A DNA stretch of 64,000 bases from positions 2,423,001-2,487,000 of the forward strand of contig OX637332.1 of NCBI GenBank assembly GCA_951799405.1. The letters are read 5' to 3'. Of this stretch, positions 41,655-52,889 are shown piece by piece. How positions within the stretch are numbered: the first letter of the stretch is position 1; every line of letters begins with the position of its first letter. The position numbers and the translations under genes are program-made. This DNA comes from Agapetus fuscipes (lineage: Eukaryota > Arthropoda > Insecta > Trichoptera > Glossosomatidae). A model generated the notes under the pieces. The model saw nothing but the letters and a program-made list of their open reading frames with translations, was not told where the DNA came from and did no database searches.

Positions 41655-41804
41655 GGGTGTCTATTCACGATAGGGGATAGAGAAGACTCATCTCGATTTT
41701 CCCCGAAAAAGGAATAAAGGTATTGTGCCTCACAATACCATTTATTGCTTTTTCTGGTAAAATCGAAATGAATCTACTCTATCCCCTATCGTGAATAGAC
41801 ACCC
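41655..41804. mobile_element. 150 bp palindromic MITE
   Basis: The whole unit folds back: GGGTGTCTATTCACGATAGG at the left and its complement at the right, with matching interior arms (TCGATTTT, AATACC) and a 3-4 nt centre at CTC. Confidence 0.85.
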
Positions 41805-42164
41805 TGGTGCAGGACAACTCATTTCTGTCGAAACCTCATTTTTTTATTTGCCGACGAATACAAGACTTTATATAACAGTTCCTACGGGCTGCTAGAAAGT
41901 AAAAATGAGACTGTATCAATGAGTCTGCAAATACTTGCAAATTATGTTAACGTTTAAGATTCATATTTAATGCACGCATACACGCAGACATGCACTTACA
42001 AATTCTCGTGAAATGTCTATGCATATATTTCTACATTTTCTTTTATAAATTGTTTATGGAAAATTCACTGTTTTTTCAAACATACGATTTAAAAACTGCA
42101 TTTATTATTTCGAATTACTGCTTTTCTTTCTACATAAAAACTATAAAACAGACTTCCTTCTCTT

Positions 42165-42435
42165 TTTTAAATAGATTGTGAAGAGGAATGCTTTCCACTA
42201 AAATATTTTACATGGCCAGAAACAGGTATTAATAGTATCTATTTATCAATGAAGAATTCATTATTAAATATTTAAATGAATTATTGATTGATAATTATCC
42301 AATTACAACTGTTGAATTATGATTAAAGTTATTTTCGATAGGTCGTGGCGCGCGCGGGGTTCGAACTCGAGCTTGTTTCAATAACGCATAAGGGTAACGC
42401 CGTTTAAATTTGTACCATAACTGTCGACCGGCAAG
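42165..42435 (-). repeat. SINE-C copy
   Basis: AAATAGATTGTGAAGAGGAATGC, CCAGAAACAGGTATTAAT, the ATTATT-rich middle, CCAATTACAACTGTTG and a tRNA-like head with GTTCGAA and box A-like TGGTACAA. Confidence 0.8.
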
Positions 42436-42718
42436 ATTCAAGAAAACGAAAACATCGTGAGTTAAATTAAGGTCTATTCAAAATGACGGACAGGTTCGAA
42501 AAATTAGGTTTTTTTACATTTCGATATCTCATTTCTTTTTTCGACGACGAATACAAGATTTTATAGCAGTTCGTAAACACTGTTCAGTAAAAAATATAAG
42601 AGCACCATTTTGAATGTCTATAAATATGAATGTTGTTTGTCTATGAATGTTTAATAAAAATATGAATACGCACATTTAATAACTACCTAAAATCGTTCGT
42701 TTATTGTATTTCAATAAG

Positions 42719-42935
42719 TTTCCTTGACTTATAGGTTAGTATGAAGCTGACCACTCATACTGTAAAAAATGGTTCACTTTACCAATGTTACCATTGTGTC
42801 AGGTAAGGTCGGCAAGAGTTGCAGGGTTTATGTTCATTTGAGATTGGGTTTTATATTGTAGGTTCACATGCAGCATGTTTAAGTACGAACTTAAAGTCTT
42901 AAATGCAATATATTTTTGTAACTTAGATTATAGAT
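42719..42935 (+). repeat. R250 repeat
   Basis: Complete head, small deletion near the 3' end, TTAGATTATAGATTA tail. Confidence 0.85.
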
Positions 42936-42939
42936 TAAT

Positions 42940-44165
42940 TATCATAGATTTAGATAGATTGGCAATGTTTTTTTTTGCGTACATTTTTCACAGTATCCAG
43001 CACCGATATAAAAATTAGGTACCTCCGTGGTCCAAATTTCATTTAATCGTTTAGCCCACAGATCACGGAATAAACCTTTTTGCTATTTTGAATAACAAAC
43101 ATCAAACAGTGCATTTAAAATATTAATAGCATGTAGTAAGGTTGATTAGATAGTTTTATGTTTCAATTAGGTACGTAAATGTTATTTGTTAGTCAACCAT
43201 AAATAAACGGTAAGTAGGTGTATTTTTTTAAACCTACGTGAATACACCTTAATACTGGTAACATACGGTAAAGATTGTAAATAAAAAACCGCCCGACATT
43301 ACCTTAAACTTGTGCCATTTGAAAAATAATACTGTCAGCAATGATAAAAACATACAATCATTAGAAGAATTAATGGATCTAAGTAAAAAATGTACAACTG
43401 ACAACATATTCGAATACATACCTTAATAATGCCAAGCTAACTTCCACTCAAAACACACACGACAAATTCCCGAGTCTGATGTAAACGTTCTCAAAAGAAA
43501 ATGAAGGTATCAAATGAGTTTTTTTGTGTTGTCCACACTACATCAAAGAGTTACCATACGTGAACAAATACTTAAGATTGCAAGATTTTTGTCAGTTCCA
43601 ATGGAATTGGTAACATACTAAAAGAAAAATTTCGGAGCCAAAAATGGAGACAACCCTTAGCAATCAATATTTCGTGTTTAAATAAGTAAATATTATTGTG
43701 GCTAGTACAGAAAATGAAAGATACGTTACTAAGGTATATGCAAAAATACTCAACTTTAAAAACGTTTGACTATTTTGATCGTATCATGCCATCAAAGGGT
43801 CAAAAACGGGTTGCGGACATGTAAAATTTGTATGGGAATGGAAAAAAGGCGTTTTTGTTTTATTTTTTAATTACATCGCCACTTAATGCTTTTTGCAGTT
43901 TTTTTTTGTATTTCGATACGCTTTTTATTTACTTTACTCTGATAATTTTAGAATTCAGTAGAGATCACCAGTTTTTATGAAAAAGCTGAAAATCATTAGG
44001 GGACACACGCACAAGACAAAAGGTACAAATTTCGACGGCGATACCCATAATTATTCGAGTGCAAATGCTTTATCCGCTCGACCATACCAGCGACAATTTT
44101 TTCTTTACATGACAAATGAAAATATATCAATCTCTGATAGCAGAGAAATATGAAGTATAATATGT
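42940..44165. other. Long AT-rich stretch without recognised gene
   Basis: No ORF with support. A tRNA-like piece (minus strand, TGGTCGAGCGGATAAAGC at about 44,090-44,073) probably belongs to a SINE-C head. Confidence 0.45.
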
Positions 44166-44169
44166 AAGC

Positions 44170-44395
44170 TGAATGATTGACTGAATGCTTGAGCCAAATA
44201 TATGACAAGTGAGAACGGCACAGTGACATAACGATACATGACAGAACAACACATGACAGGAATACATGAAAAACATCACTATGACAAAACAACACAGAAA
44301 ATAAATCACTGACAAAATATCACATACCTAAAACAGAACATAACATAAACGGCACATGAAGAAACATCACAGGACAAGACATCACACATAGCACA
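44170..44395 (-). repeat. Minisatellite, TGTCATGTG units
   Basis: On the minus strand TTGTCATAGTGATGTTTTTC, TGTCATGTGTTGTTCTGTC and similar units of 15-19 bp. Related to 8,415-8,515 and to 44,770-44,850 (opposite orientation). Confidence 0.65.
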
Positions 44396-44559
44396 AACAT
44401 TTATTTTGCCTATTATGAGTCCTTGAATTATAGTTTAGCGTGGGGCTACCTACCTCACATCTGAAAAATAATGCATACAATGCCGTTGCCACCCCTAGTT
44501 GTAGGTTAAAGCAGCATAAGTTGCGAAATAAATATTTGTATCATCTTTATATAGAATGC

Positions 44560-44775
44560 TTGAATTCCATGCCGAGAGCAAGGGTTCGATCTCAAGGTTT
44601 ACTCAGCATTCACAATTAATGAGAACCAGCCCCTTCAACTGAAGTAGTTGGTGTAAGGCCGGCCCCCTTACCTGTAAAAATAAATAGGTCCCCAATCGCC
44701 ACATGCAATCCCTTCGGGAACAACGCAGGCGAGAAGTTACACTATATGTGTAGCTTAGCTGCGTTTTTTATGTTT
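44560..44775 (+). repeat. SINE-A, 5'-truncated
   Basis: Starts in the tRNA-like head (CATGCCGAGAGCAAGGGTTC) and lacks part of the body; tail GTGTAGCTTAGCTGCG intact. Confidence 0.82.
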
Positions 44776-45129
44776 TGTCATGTGATGTACTATCATTGTG
44801 AAGTTCTGTCATGTGATTTTCTGTCACGTGTCGTTTCGTCTCTGTGCCGTTCTAATATGGAACCCCCAAATGTATGACTCGAATGTATCAAAACAAGTTT
44901 TTTCCATCCCAAGGAGTATCTAATAATATATCTGGCATAGCTAATAAGCCATATTGAATGTTGAAACGTATGGGATTGTCATTGGCCCGACAGCTGTTCG
45001 CGTAGGCAGTGATTTTATTGCGATCCTTTCTGTAGCCCAACACTTTTCAAGTTTTGAGATATTGAGAAAAAAATGAGGTTTAAAAATGTGCATGCTTTCA
45101 GATAGAAGAGTCACTCAGTACTTAGAAAA

Positions 45130-45570
45130 ATAATTGAAATATGTGCAGGGGATATGAAAAACCTGAGCAGAATGACTGGATAAACTTTGCAAGAAAGAAT
45201 GCAGAATGAAAGGCGTTAAAAATAATGTAACCTAAAAGAGGATGTGAGGAAAAAGGTGCAAAAGAAAATAAGAAGAAAGAATGCACGTTTGGAAAGAATG
45301 TGAAAGCTTGACAATAACAAACGTAAGAGGCAAAAGAGAAAAAGAAAAGGGGAGAAGGAGAAAAAAAAACGCTTAATCAAATTAGTGAAATCGTAAAAGG
45401 AATGGAATGTATCTACATAGTAAACGTAACAGAAGGAAATGCATGAAACAAGTGAATGATATGAATGAACACAGAGAAGTATGACAGGATAGGAATAAAT
45501 GGAAGAGAATCTGGAGAGGATCTGGTGGACCACTCCTAGTGAAAACGGAAATAGCATTACAGTTACAGTA
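45130..45570 (+). pseudogene. LINE-1st family C-terminus, degenerate
   Basis: Same order as 31.97-32.4 kb (ATGACTGGATAAACTTTGC ... ATGAAACAAGTGAATGATATG ... GTGGACCACTCCTAG) with many frameshifts. Confidence 0.7.
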
Positions 45571-45574
45571 TTAA

Positions 45575-45860
45575 AAGAGGTTCCACGACAAATTGGTCAC
45601 AGACAACTCGTCCATGGACAAATCGGTCACACGACAGATCGTTCTGACGAATTTTCGCAAACAACAAATAATTACAACAGTAATTACAAAGGTTTTTTGG
45701 AGATCAACTTTTCTGTGATGAAGCTGTCTGTGGACCTGTATTGTATGTGACCGAAATGTCCTTGATCGAAAAATCGTGTGGACTGACTGTCGTGCTACCT
45801 ATGTGCCCATGGACGAGCTGTCTTCGGTGACACGATTGAAAAAGACTCCGACGACAGAGT
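45575..45860 (+). repeat. Degenerate GTCC/GACA minisatellite
   Basis: Units such as ACAAATTGGTCACAGAC, ACAAATCGGTCACACGAC and CATGGACGAGCTGTC. The complement resembles the 15-bp array at 37.2 kb. Confidence 0.5.
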
Positions 45861-45924
45861 AAATGTTTGAGAGCTCATTGAGAAAAAATGCGTTGATAAC
45901 AGAGGATGGACACTTAAGTCAGCG

Positions 45925-46150
45925 CACACCATTGGCAGAACCCTGGAGCGTCCGAGGAGAAGCCCGACTACCGTGTTTGGCGAGCGGGCTTTCCGTGTTG
46001 CTGCGCCCATGGCCTGGAACTCTCTGCCGGCAGGACAAGGACAACGGACAAGGAGGCAGTTTTCAGAAAAGCCCTGAAAACACATTTGTTTTCACAATCT
46101 GCAGCGCCTTTGGGATGACCAACGGTCATGAAAATACCCAATAATAATTA
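45925..46150 (+). pseudogene. CR1/L2-like LINE C-terminal fragment
   Basis: Encodes TVFGERAFRVAAPMAWNSLP and then a shifted frame ending before ATAATAATTA. Confidence 0.78.
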
Positions 46151-46367
46151 AAGATCTCTTCGCGTAAGGGTTTTTAAGAATGTTATTTTAGAACAGTTTT
46201 TCTAGAGATGTGCTGCGTTTCAGAAAGAAGCCGGCTCGTGATTTTTGCTCGGCCCGCAAAGCCTTATCTGTCTTGGAGCGGAGGCGAGATGACGTCACGA
46301 ACATGGCGTAGGGTGCGGGGATCGTAAAGACAAGGAACTCGCGAACGTAAAAAATATATTTCAAGTG

Positions 46368-46695
46368 CACGGTCTATAGCTCAGGTGGTAGAGTGCTTGC
46401 ATTCCATGCCGAAAGCTCGGGTTCGAATCCCACCGAGGGTGTCAGAAATGATTTCCCGTTTCGGTGTTTATTTCAAACCCCAAAATAAAATACCGGCAAG
46501 GTTCACTCAGCCTTCACAAGAAATGAGTACCAGCACTCTTGGTAGCTGGGAAACCTCCACTTCAACTGTAGTGGTTGGCGTAAGGCCGGTCCCCTTACCT
46601 GTAAAAATAAATAGGCTAAACTCGACACATGCGATCCCTTCGGGGATAACGCGGCAAGAAGTTATACTATATGTGTAGCTTAGTTGCGTTTTTTG
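46368..46695 (+). repeat. SINE-A, best full-length copy
   Basis: tRNA-like head 46,370-46,437 with box A TAGCTCAGGTGG and box B GGTTCGAATCC, a body with GTCAGAAATGATTTCCCG, CACTTCAACTGTAGTGG, AAATAAATAGG, and tail GATAACGCGGCAAGAAGTTA ... GTGTAGCTTAGTTGCG. It resembles a tRNA with a TGC-type anticodon position, but the loop is altered. Confidence 0.92.
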
Positions 46696-46699
46696 CACA

Positions 46700-47100
46700 T
46701 ACATTCTGAAAGTGCGAGTGTAAACCTTGCAGAACTTGCACCAAGAAAGTCATTAAGAGGGGAAATAGATTAAAGAAATTTGTAAACAATTAAGGGTCTT
46801 TTTATTGACTAGTGAAGGAGTAATAAATCAAATCGTGGAGAGAAAAAAACTATGTGTTTTATTTTACATTATTATTTTAATAAATTTGATTGAGCGCTCT
46901 CGTCAATGAATCGCCACTCAAAGGTAAAACTGCTGTGCTGAATCGCTGATTTGAGAAATCGTGGATTAATTTTTTTATTGGGTGTAACTTCACATAGTAA
47001 GTGAACTAATTATAAGAAAATACTCACGAGAAACTCACAAACTACAGAACTTTCACACTTATTTAGTGTTTCCTCTTGTAGAACACAGGGAAAAAGGTGT
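46700..47100. other. Unassigned AT-rich sequence
   Basis: Nothing recognised. Confidence 0.4.
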
Positions 47101-47149
47101 ATTTATCTAAGAAACCCACAAAGTTCCATCCAGCCTTACAGCAAGCTCG

Positions 47150-47655
47150 CATGAGTCTGGTCCAGCACAATTTCACAAATTTGTGATAAATGAGAATCAG
47201 TTCATCCTCAAATTGTCGTCCAAAAGGGGTGCCTCCAGAAGACGTTGGCTAAACGAAACGTCGAGAGAGAAAAAAACAGTTCAGATACAGATACTGAGAC
47301 AGCCGGTGGTCGCATGAGTCTTGTCCAGCACAATTTCACATATTTGTGATAAATGAGAATCAGTTCATCCTCAAATTGTCGTCCAAAAAGGGTGCCTCCA
47401 GAAGACGTTAGCTAAACGAAACGTCGAGAAAAAAACATTTCAGAGACAAGATTATTGGACAATCGGTGCTCGCATGAGTCTGGCCCAGCACAATTTCACA
47501 AATTTGTGATAAATGAAAATCAGTTCATCCTCAAATTATCGTCCAAAAAGGGTGCCTCCAGAAGACGTTGGCTAAACGAAACGTCGAGAGAGAAAAAAAC
47601 AGTTCAGATACAGATACTGGGACAGCCGGTGCTCGCATGAGTCTGGCCCAGCACG
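47150..47655 (+). repeat. Tandem triplication, ~161 bp period
   Basis: CGCATGAGTCTGG/TCCAGCAC recurs at about 47,150, 47,312, 47,471 and 47,634. Each unit holds TCCAAAAAGGGTGCCTCC and AGAAGACGTTGGCTAAACG then AAACGTCGAGA. GACGTT/AACGTC can pair as a small hairpin of the kind seen at Penelope-like termini, but the core is not a clear hammerhead. Confidence 0.85.
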
Positions 47656-47884
47656 CTTGGCCGGTCAGCCTTACGCTCTGTTTGCGATGACCGCCCAACA
47701 CACTCACATTCACACGTCACGATTATCCCACAATGGGGGGCACAATGCCTCTCGCGCATTGTTTCCAATGTGCCGACTCCATCACCGGCGACTGTGAGTA
47801 TAAAACACATCGATCAGACTCAAACAAAACGAAACGTGTGTGTAAATTAAGCAGCGCTTTTAGCGAGTATTTCACTTTTTATAC

Positions 47885-48388
47885 ATCTAAATCTAAGCTG
47901 CAAAGATATATATCATTTAAGATCACAAGCAGACATGTATAAATCTAGGTAGCAATTATTTATTAACATTGATTGGGATTATGTGTAAGTAATTCGGTAG
48001 CTTAATTAAAACTTTAAGATTTATGTATGTCAATGTGTCAAATGTTTTACAGTTTTACATCTTTGTAATATTGTAAATGTTTTTATTTATTAATGTTGTA
48101 TGTATGATTGTACATCTTTTTGTTTTATATTTAATTGTAAAAAAGGCTCTTAAGCTGTACATTGTGTTAAATAAATAAATAAACTCATATCAAATGGATG
48201 CCCACAAACAAACAGTTAGCGCTTACAAATGCTGAATGTGTACTTAGATATTAAAATCCAAACCTCAAATGAACATAAGCCCTGCAACTTTTGCCGACCT
48301 TCCCTGGAACAGGGGCGACATTGTCAAAGTGAACATTTTTTTTAAAGTAAGGGTGGTCAGCCTCATACCAACCTATAAGTCAAGGAAC
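47885..48388 (-). repeat. R250 repeat interrupted by a LINE-like 3' end
   Basis: R250 tail part at 47,885-47,943 and body/head at 48,183-48,388. The intervening AT-rich segment ends in (TAAA)n (AAATAAATAAATAAAC), as LINE 3' ends do. Confidence 0.7.
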
Positions 48389-48394
48389 GCATTG

Positions 48395-48820
48395 TTTATA
48401 ATTTGCCGAGTCTATCACCGGTACTTCAAAACACCTTACTTTTAGGAGCAGAATGGTTACAAATATTCTTATAAAATAATTTTCAAAACAAAAACGAAAA
48501 TTCATAGACGAACCTTATTTTTATTTCTGGCACCTTTAACCTGGGGATGCTGTTTGTACTTGCATGGTGCATTCACAACGTTTCGTTAGAGTTTTAACGA
48601 AGTTGAATACTTGAAACATAGTGTGTCGAGATTCTATCACCTCAACGTACCTCCAGCATTACCATGAATTACTTTATTGTATTTTTATTTCACTTTGTGT
48701 TGGATGATATGCGCACGATGACTGAACACAAGGCTGTTGAAAAAACAGATTTATAAAGCTACATACATTGCAACGAAATGCAACAAAAATAAAACGGTAG
48801 ACATGGCTTATTTAGAAGAG
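48395..48820. other. Unassigned sequence
   Basis: Nothing recognised apart from a TAGTGTGTCGAGATT block also near 40,240. Confidence 0.4.
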
Positions 48821-48837
48821 ATGACTCGTAAGAACAA

Positions 48838-48935
48838 ATGACAAGGTATGGAACGGCCTATGCCACCCTGGTTTCAGGGAAACGCGGCAGGAGTTGCGAA
48901 TATTATGTTCATGTGAGGTTTGGTTTATTTTGTAT
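48838..48935 (+). repeat. R250 repeat fragment
   Basis: Diverged middle part (CACCCTGGTTTCAGGGAAAC...) cut by SINE-B at 48,943. Confidence 0.6.
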
Positions 48936-48942
48936 ACACAAG

Positions 48943-49375
48943 ACTGGTCCGTTGTTCAGTGGCAACACTTCGGACTCTGAAAGTTGTGGGTTCGAATCCC
49001 GGCGGAGCACAATAGATATTCCATTTATATTTTCAAATTTGCTCTTCGCTGGGTTGAAAAATTAATAAACCTTTACCAATGACCGGTCACCAAAGGTCCA
49101 TCCAGCCTTACAACAACTGGGTCTTGCTTGAGAATTGGCGCTTTGTAGCGACGACGACCAAGCTCGTAAAAAGGTCGATAGCTCAATTGGTAGAATGCTT
49201 GCATTCCATGCCGAGAGCAAGGGTTCGATCTCAAGGCTTACTCAGCCTTCACAAGAAATGAGAACCAGCCCCCCCCCCGGGAGCTGAGAAACCCCCACTT
49301 AAACTGAAAGTGGTTGGTGTGAGGCCGGCACCCTTATCCGTAAAAATAAATAGGTCCCGAATCGCTACATGCGAC
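48943..49375 (+). repeat. Composite SINE-B/SINE-A, most complete example
   Basis: tRNA-like head (CCGTTGTTCAGTGGCAAC ... GGTTCGAATCCC), SINE-B body to GACCAAGCTCGTAAAAAGG at about 49,173, then SINE-A head (TCGATAGCTCAATTGG), body with an internal deletion, and a tail truncated at CGCTACATGCGA. Confidence 0.88.
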
Positions 49376-49400
49376 ATATAGATATATTAGACATATTTAT

Positions 49401-49650
49401 TCCTTGACTTATAGGTTGGTATGAGGCTGACCACCCATACTGTAAAAAATGGTTCACTTTGCCAATGTCACCCCTGTTTCAGGGAAGGTCAGCAAAAGTT
49501 GTGGGGCTTATGTTCATTTGAGGTTTGGATTTTATTTGTAAGTACACAATCAGCATTTGTAAGCGCGAACTACACTTGTTGGTTTGTGGGCATACATCTG
49601 AGAGCTTTAAATGAACATATCCTTGCAACTTAGATTATAGATTATAGATA
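49401..49650 (+). repeat. R250 repeat
   Basis: Complete plus-oriented copy with TTAGATTATAGATTATAG tail. Confidence 0.88.
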
Positions 49651-49739
49651 TGAGCCTTAAAAACCAATATATCTTTCCAACTCAGATTATAAATGAAAAG
49701 CTTAGGTCTAAGCGTAGATGATTGAGCTTGTGACTTCTT

Positions 49740-49870
49740 CTTCTTTTACGTCAGTCATTCACGTCCACTGCTGTTCATAGGCTTCCCCTATATCTCTCCA
49801 TGCATCTCTATCTTCGGCTTTCTGCATCCAGTCACCAGAAATCCTTTTGATGTCGTACGACCATCATGTT
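49740..49870 (-). pseudogene. RTE-like LINE 3' end
   Basis: The minus strand encodes AEDRDAWRDIGEAYEQQW and then a stop, the canonical RTE terminus. Confidence 0.75.
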
Positions 49871-49924
49871 TTAACTTGCAACTATAATGCCTTAATAAAT
49901 ATTCTAATAAAAAAAAAAAAATAG

Positions 49925-50058
49925 GCTGATTTATTTGGTGAGCGCTGTTTTTGTGTGTATCACACCTCAAGAGCCCTCTGCGAGCTTGGTAGTCGCTGTA
50001 GAAAGCGCCAATTCTCAAGCAAGACCCAGTTGCTGCAAGGCTGGATGGACCTTTGGAT
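49925..50058 (-). repeat. SINE-B tail fragment
   Basis: Complement of the GCGCTCACCAAATAAATCAG tail and the shared body, truncated at GGTCC. Confidence 0.82.
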
Positions 50059-50224
50059 GGCACTCTCCCACCACCTCCCACCCAGTTCATACAACTCATG
50101 CGGAGTTGCTTCACTCGGTGAACAATATTACAATTTTTTTTTCAAGTGGCTGAGGGCCTTCCCGATGAAGTTAATCAGCTAGTGTAACTCTATTCGTGTC
50201 AAAGAAAAGAAAGTCCTCCAGATC

Positions 50225-50820
50225 AGAGGCTATTGCATGACATGATCTTTGGTAAAGGTTTATCAATTTTAAAACTCAGCGAAGAGCAAATTTGAAAATA
50301 TAAATGGTGGTGTAATGTAAATAGTAGATAATTATAGGTATACATCGTAGGTAGTAATAGTTATTATATCATTATGTCAAAAGTAGGTTAATATAGGTGT
50401 ACACCGTAGGTAGCAATAGACCTAAGAAATCTAGAAATTAAATGATCCTTTTGTAGTCTCGAACTTGGTAGAATATGCTGGCAAAATTAGTCACTGGAAA
50501 GTACTGTCTGTGAAGTATATAAGGCGGAGAATTGAGTGTGTTAGGGCAGTGCGATAGTTAGGTTTTGATAGGAAGAGTGTAAGCGATCCTAAACTGTGAA
50601 AAATAAATTTGTGTTACCAAAAGAGTTAAAAATAAATATAAATTTGCAGAAATAAATTAAGTGTAAATAAAGATCCTGAAAGAAGACCTGTGTGTATTAA
50701 TTTATAGACTTTTCGAACCTAAAAACATAACAGTATATTTTTTGTGCTCCGCCGATATTCGAACCCACAACCTTCCATTTACGAGTCCGGGTTGTTGCCA
50801 CTGGACTACGGACCGGTGTG
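50225..50820 (-). repeat. SINE-B split by a solo LTR
   Basis: Body at 50,225-50,310 and tRNA-like head at 50,733-50,820 (complement of CGGTCCGTAGTCCAGTGGC). The solo LTR sits inside the AAATGGTATATTTTTTGTGC block. Confidence 0.87.
50311..50732 (+). mobile_element. Solo LTR of the TGTTATG Gypsy family
   Basis: Starts TGTAATGTAAATAG, ends CCTAAAAACATAACA, with TATATAAGGCGG promoter-like sequence near 50,518. Flanks GTGG and GTAT form at best a decayed duplication. Confidence 0.85.
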
Positions 50821-51039
50821 TACTTGCACATCGGAACAAAGTGATTGTTGTTGATGTAGTTTGAAGGCTGTACGATTCGATCCGTTGATTTTTTACATGG
50901 AAAATGCAGCATTTTATTTTATAAATACACCTACGTACTCGCGCTGGCTGATTTCCTGTATTTCCCATATCAACTGATAGCGTTCGGCTTCGATGTGGTA
51001 TTTTTATTTTACTACCGAACTCTATAATCTATTGAACGT

Positions 51040-51680
51040 GCATTGTTTACTGTAACTGTAACTCTGTCGCCATTCCGCTAGGGGTGGCCAGAGCCTCTGC
51101 AGAGTTGCCTCTATTTTTTCCTATCCTGACATACCTCTTTCAATTCCTTCATATCCATCACCTTTTTCATGCATTTTCTTCTTTTACGCTCACTTTGTAC
51201 ATCCCATTCTTTCACAATCTCCTCAATCTGATCACTCCATACTTTTCTCGGTCGTCCCTTCCCTCTTTTTCCTTTCACACTTTCTTTGTATACATGCTTT
51301 GTCAGTCTATCATCTTTCATTCTTTCCACATGCCCAAACCATCTCATCACATTCTTTTGTACTTTAACTTTCACATCCTCTTTCAAATTACATTCTTTTT
51401 TTACCCATTCATTCCTAACTCTATCCCTCAGAGTTTTTCCTGTCATGCTTCTCAAATGCTTCATTTCCACCGTACATACTTTACTCATTTCGCTATTATT
51501 CACTGTCCATGCTTCACTTCCATACATCAAAGTCGGTAACAATATGCCATTGTGTACCGCCATTCTCAAAAGTAAATCCGATTTTCTAATTATCATCAAG
51601 TTGCCGACTAGTCCGTTTACTTTATATTTTTTTATATATTGTATTGTTTGTGTATTAACACTGTGAAAATTTATTTTCAA
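51040..51680 (-). pseudogene. LINE-1st family C-terminus, longest fragment
   Basis: The minus-strand frame of 189 codons (51,680-51,111) reads LPTLMYGSEAWTVNNSEM, EMKHLRSMTGKTLRDRVRNE, VMRWFGHVERMKDDRLTKH, GKRGKGRPRKVWSDQIEEI, KKVMDMKELKEVC, and the 3' part adds RQLCRGSGHPWRNGDRVTV. It is the region behind the reverse transcriptase core of an RTE-like LINE. Apparently 5'-truncated, as are all copies here (about eight), so an active master element is not in this window. It abuts the hairpin element at 51,640. Confidence 0.87.
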
Positions 51681-51905
51681 TAATTATTTTGTTTAAGGAT
51701 TTAAATCAAACACTGTTTTATATTTTCACTTTTACAATTATTTATTCTTTAATTTTACTAACGTGTGGCAATTTGATTGTAATACTTAATGGTACCATTG
51801 ACTTTTATTTAAAAAAAAATGATGATCAAAGATCGAAAACGTTAGTAAAATTGAAGAATAAATAATTGTAAAAGTTTGATTTGAATCCTTAAACTAAATA
51901 ATTAT
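51640..51905 (+). repeat. Long-hairpin element (GTTTGTGTATTA family)
   Basis: Starts GTTTGTGTATTAACACTGTG. Arms around 51,700-51,770 and 51,838-51,900 pair (ATTATTTATTCTTTAATTTT with its complement). The right arm begins with a GATC AAA GATC stem followed by GAAAACGTTAG, a decayed version of the hammerhead-like core at 54.17 kb. Confidence 0.7.
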
Positions 51906-52003
51906 TTTTATTTTTTAATTTAGCGATGTTCGGGTTCACAGAGAGGCTTTGAAATATGTTACAAGTATGGAGTTAGTAATTATTATATATCGATGGTTAT
52001 CGC

Positions 52004-52250
52004 TCCTTGACTTATAGGTTGGTATGCGGCTGACCACCCATGCTGTAAAAATGGTTCACTCTGCCAATGTCACCCCTGTTTCAGGGAAGGATGGCAAGAG
52101 TTGCAGGGTGTGTGCCCAATTGAGATTTGGTTTTTATGTTGTAGGTTCGCATGCGGCATGTGCAAGCGCGAACTGGTACGTGTCTGCTTGTGGGAATGCA
52201 TATAATGTGAATCTCCAATGTAACATATCTTTGCAACTTAGATTAAATTA
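52004..52250 (+). repeat. R250 repeat
   Basis: Complete plus-oriented copy. Confidence 0.88.
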
Positions 52251-52375
52251 GATGGTTACAAACAAGAAAATGATGCTGACCAAACAAATCAACCAAATTT
52301 AGTTACCATTTCTACGAAGAATTCCAATACCATGATTTTAGTTGGGCGTATGCTAGTGTTACAAAAATGATACTA

Positions 52376-52715
52376 AGCTACACATATAGTGCAGTGCTTC
52401 TTGTCGCGTTTTCCCTGAAGGGGTCGCTGCGTCGCAAGTAACGAGTGGAACCTATTTATTTTTACAAGTAAGGAGGCCGGCCTTACGCTCGCCATTTTAG
52501 TTAAAGAGAGGGTTTCCCAGCTCCTGAGGAGGATGGTACTCATTTCTTGTGAAGTCTGAGTAAATAAAATACCTTGCCGATGTTTTTATTTTGGGTTTGA
52601 AATAAATACCGAAACGGAAAATCATTTCTGAGACCCTCGGTGGGATACGAACCCGAGCTCTCGGCATGGAATGCAAGCGCTCTACCAACTGAACTATGTA
52701 TATCGACCGGACGGA
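52376..52715 (-). repeat. SINE-A, full-length
   Basis: Head at 52,715-52,640 (box B GGTTCGTATCCC), body and tail to CTATATGTGTAGCTTAG. Confidence 0.88.
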
Positions 52716-52724
52716 GCATTCTAC

Positions 52725-52885
52725 TTTTTTCACGAATAAATCAAAATTCAATACAAAATTCTAGAGCCTTAGCCGCCAACATTGCAAATCAACCGCCTTT
52801 TTTTCGGTCCTTACATACTTGTTTCATTTCATCCATTGTAATAACCTCACAGAGCCAGCCTCATACCTTCCAATATCTCGAGGAA
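52725..52885 (-). repeat. Short LINE-like piece
   Basis: 52,775-52,860 complements the second LINE family (GTTGGCGGCTAAGG ... AAATGAAACAAGTATGTAAGG). Confidence 0.55.
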
Positions 52886-52889
52886 CATT

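Noticed and set aside
46370..46437. tRNA gene candidates with intact A and B boxes (also 21,955, 48,943, 54,377, 58,005, 58,440)
   Set aside because: Each is followed by the same conserved SINE body, occurs in many diverged copies, and the anticodon-stem region does not fold properly; these are SINE heads.
47150..47655. Clear hammerhead ribozyme in the 161-bp units
   Set aside because: The CTGATGA core is not present (CCAGAAGA), and stem II does not form convincingly; kept only as a low-confidence Penelope-like resemblance.
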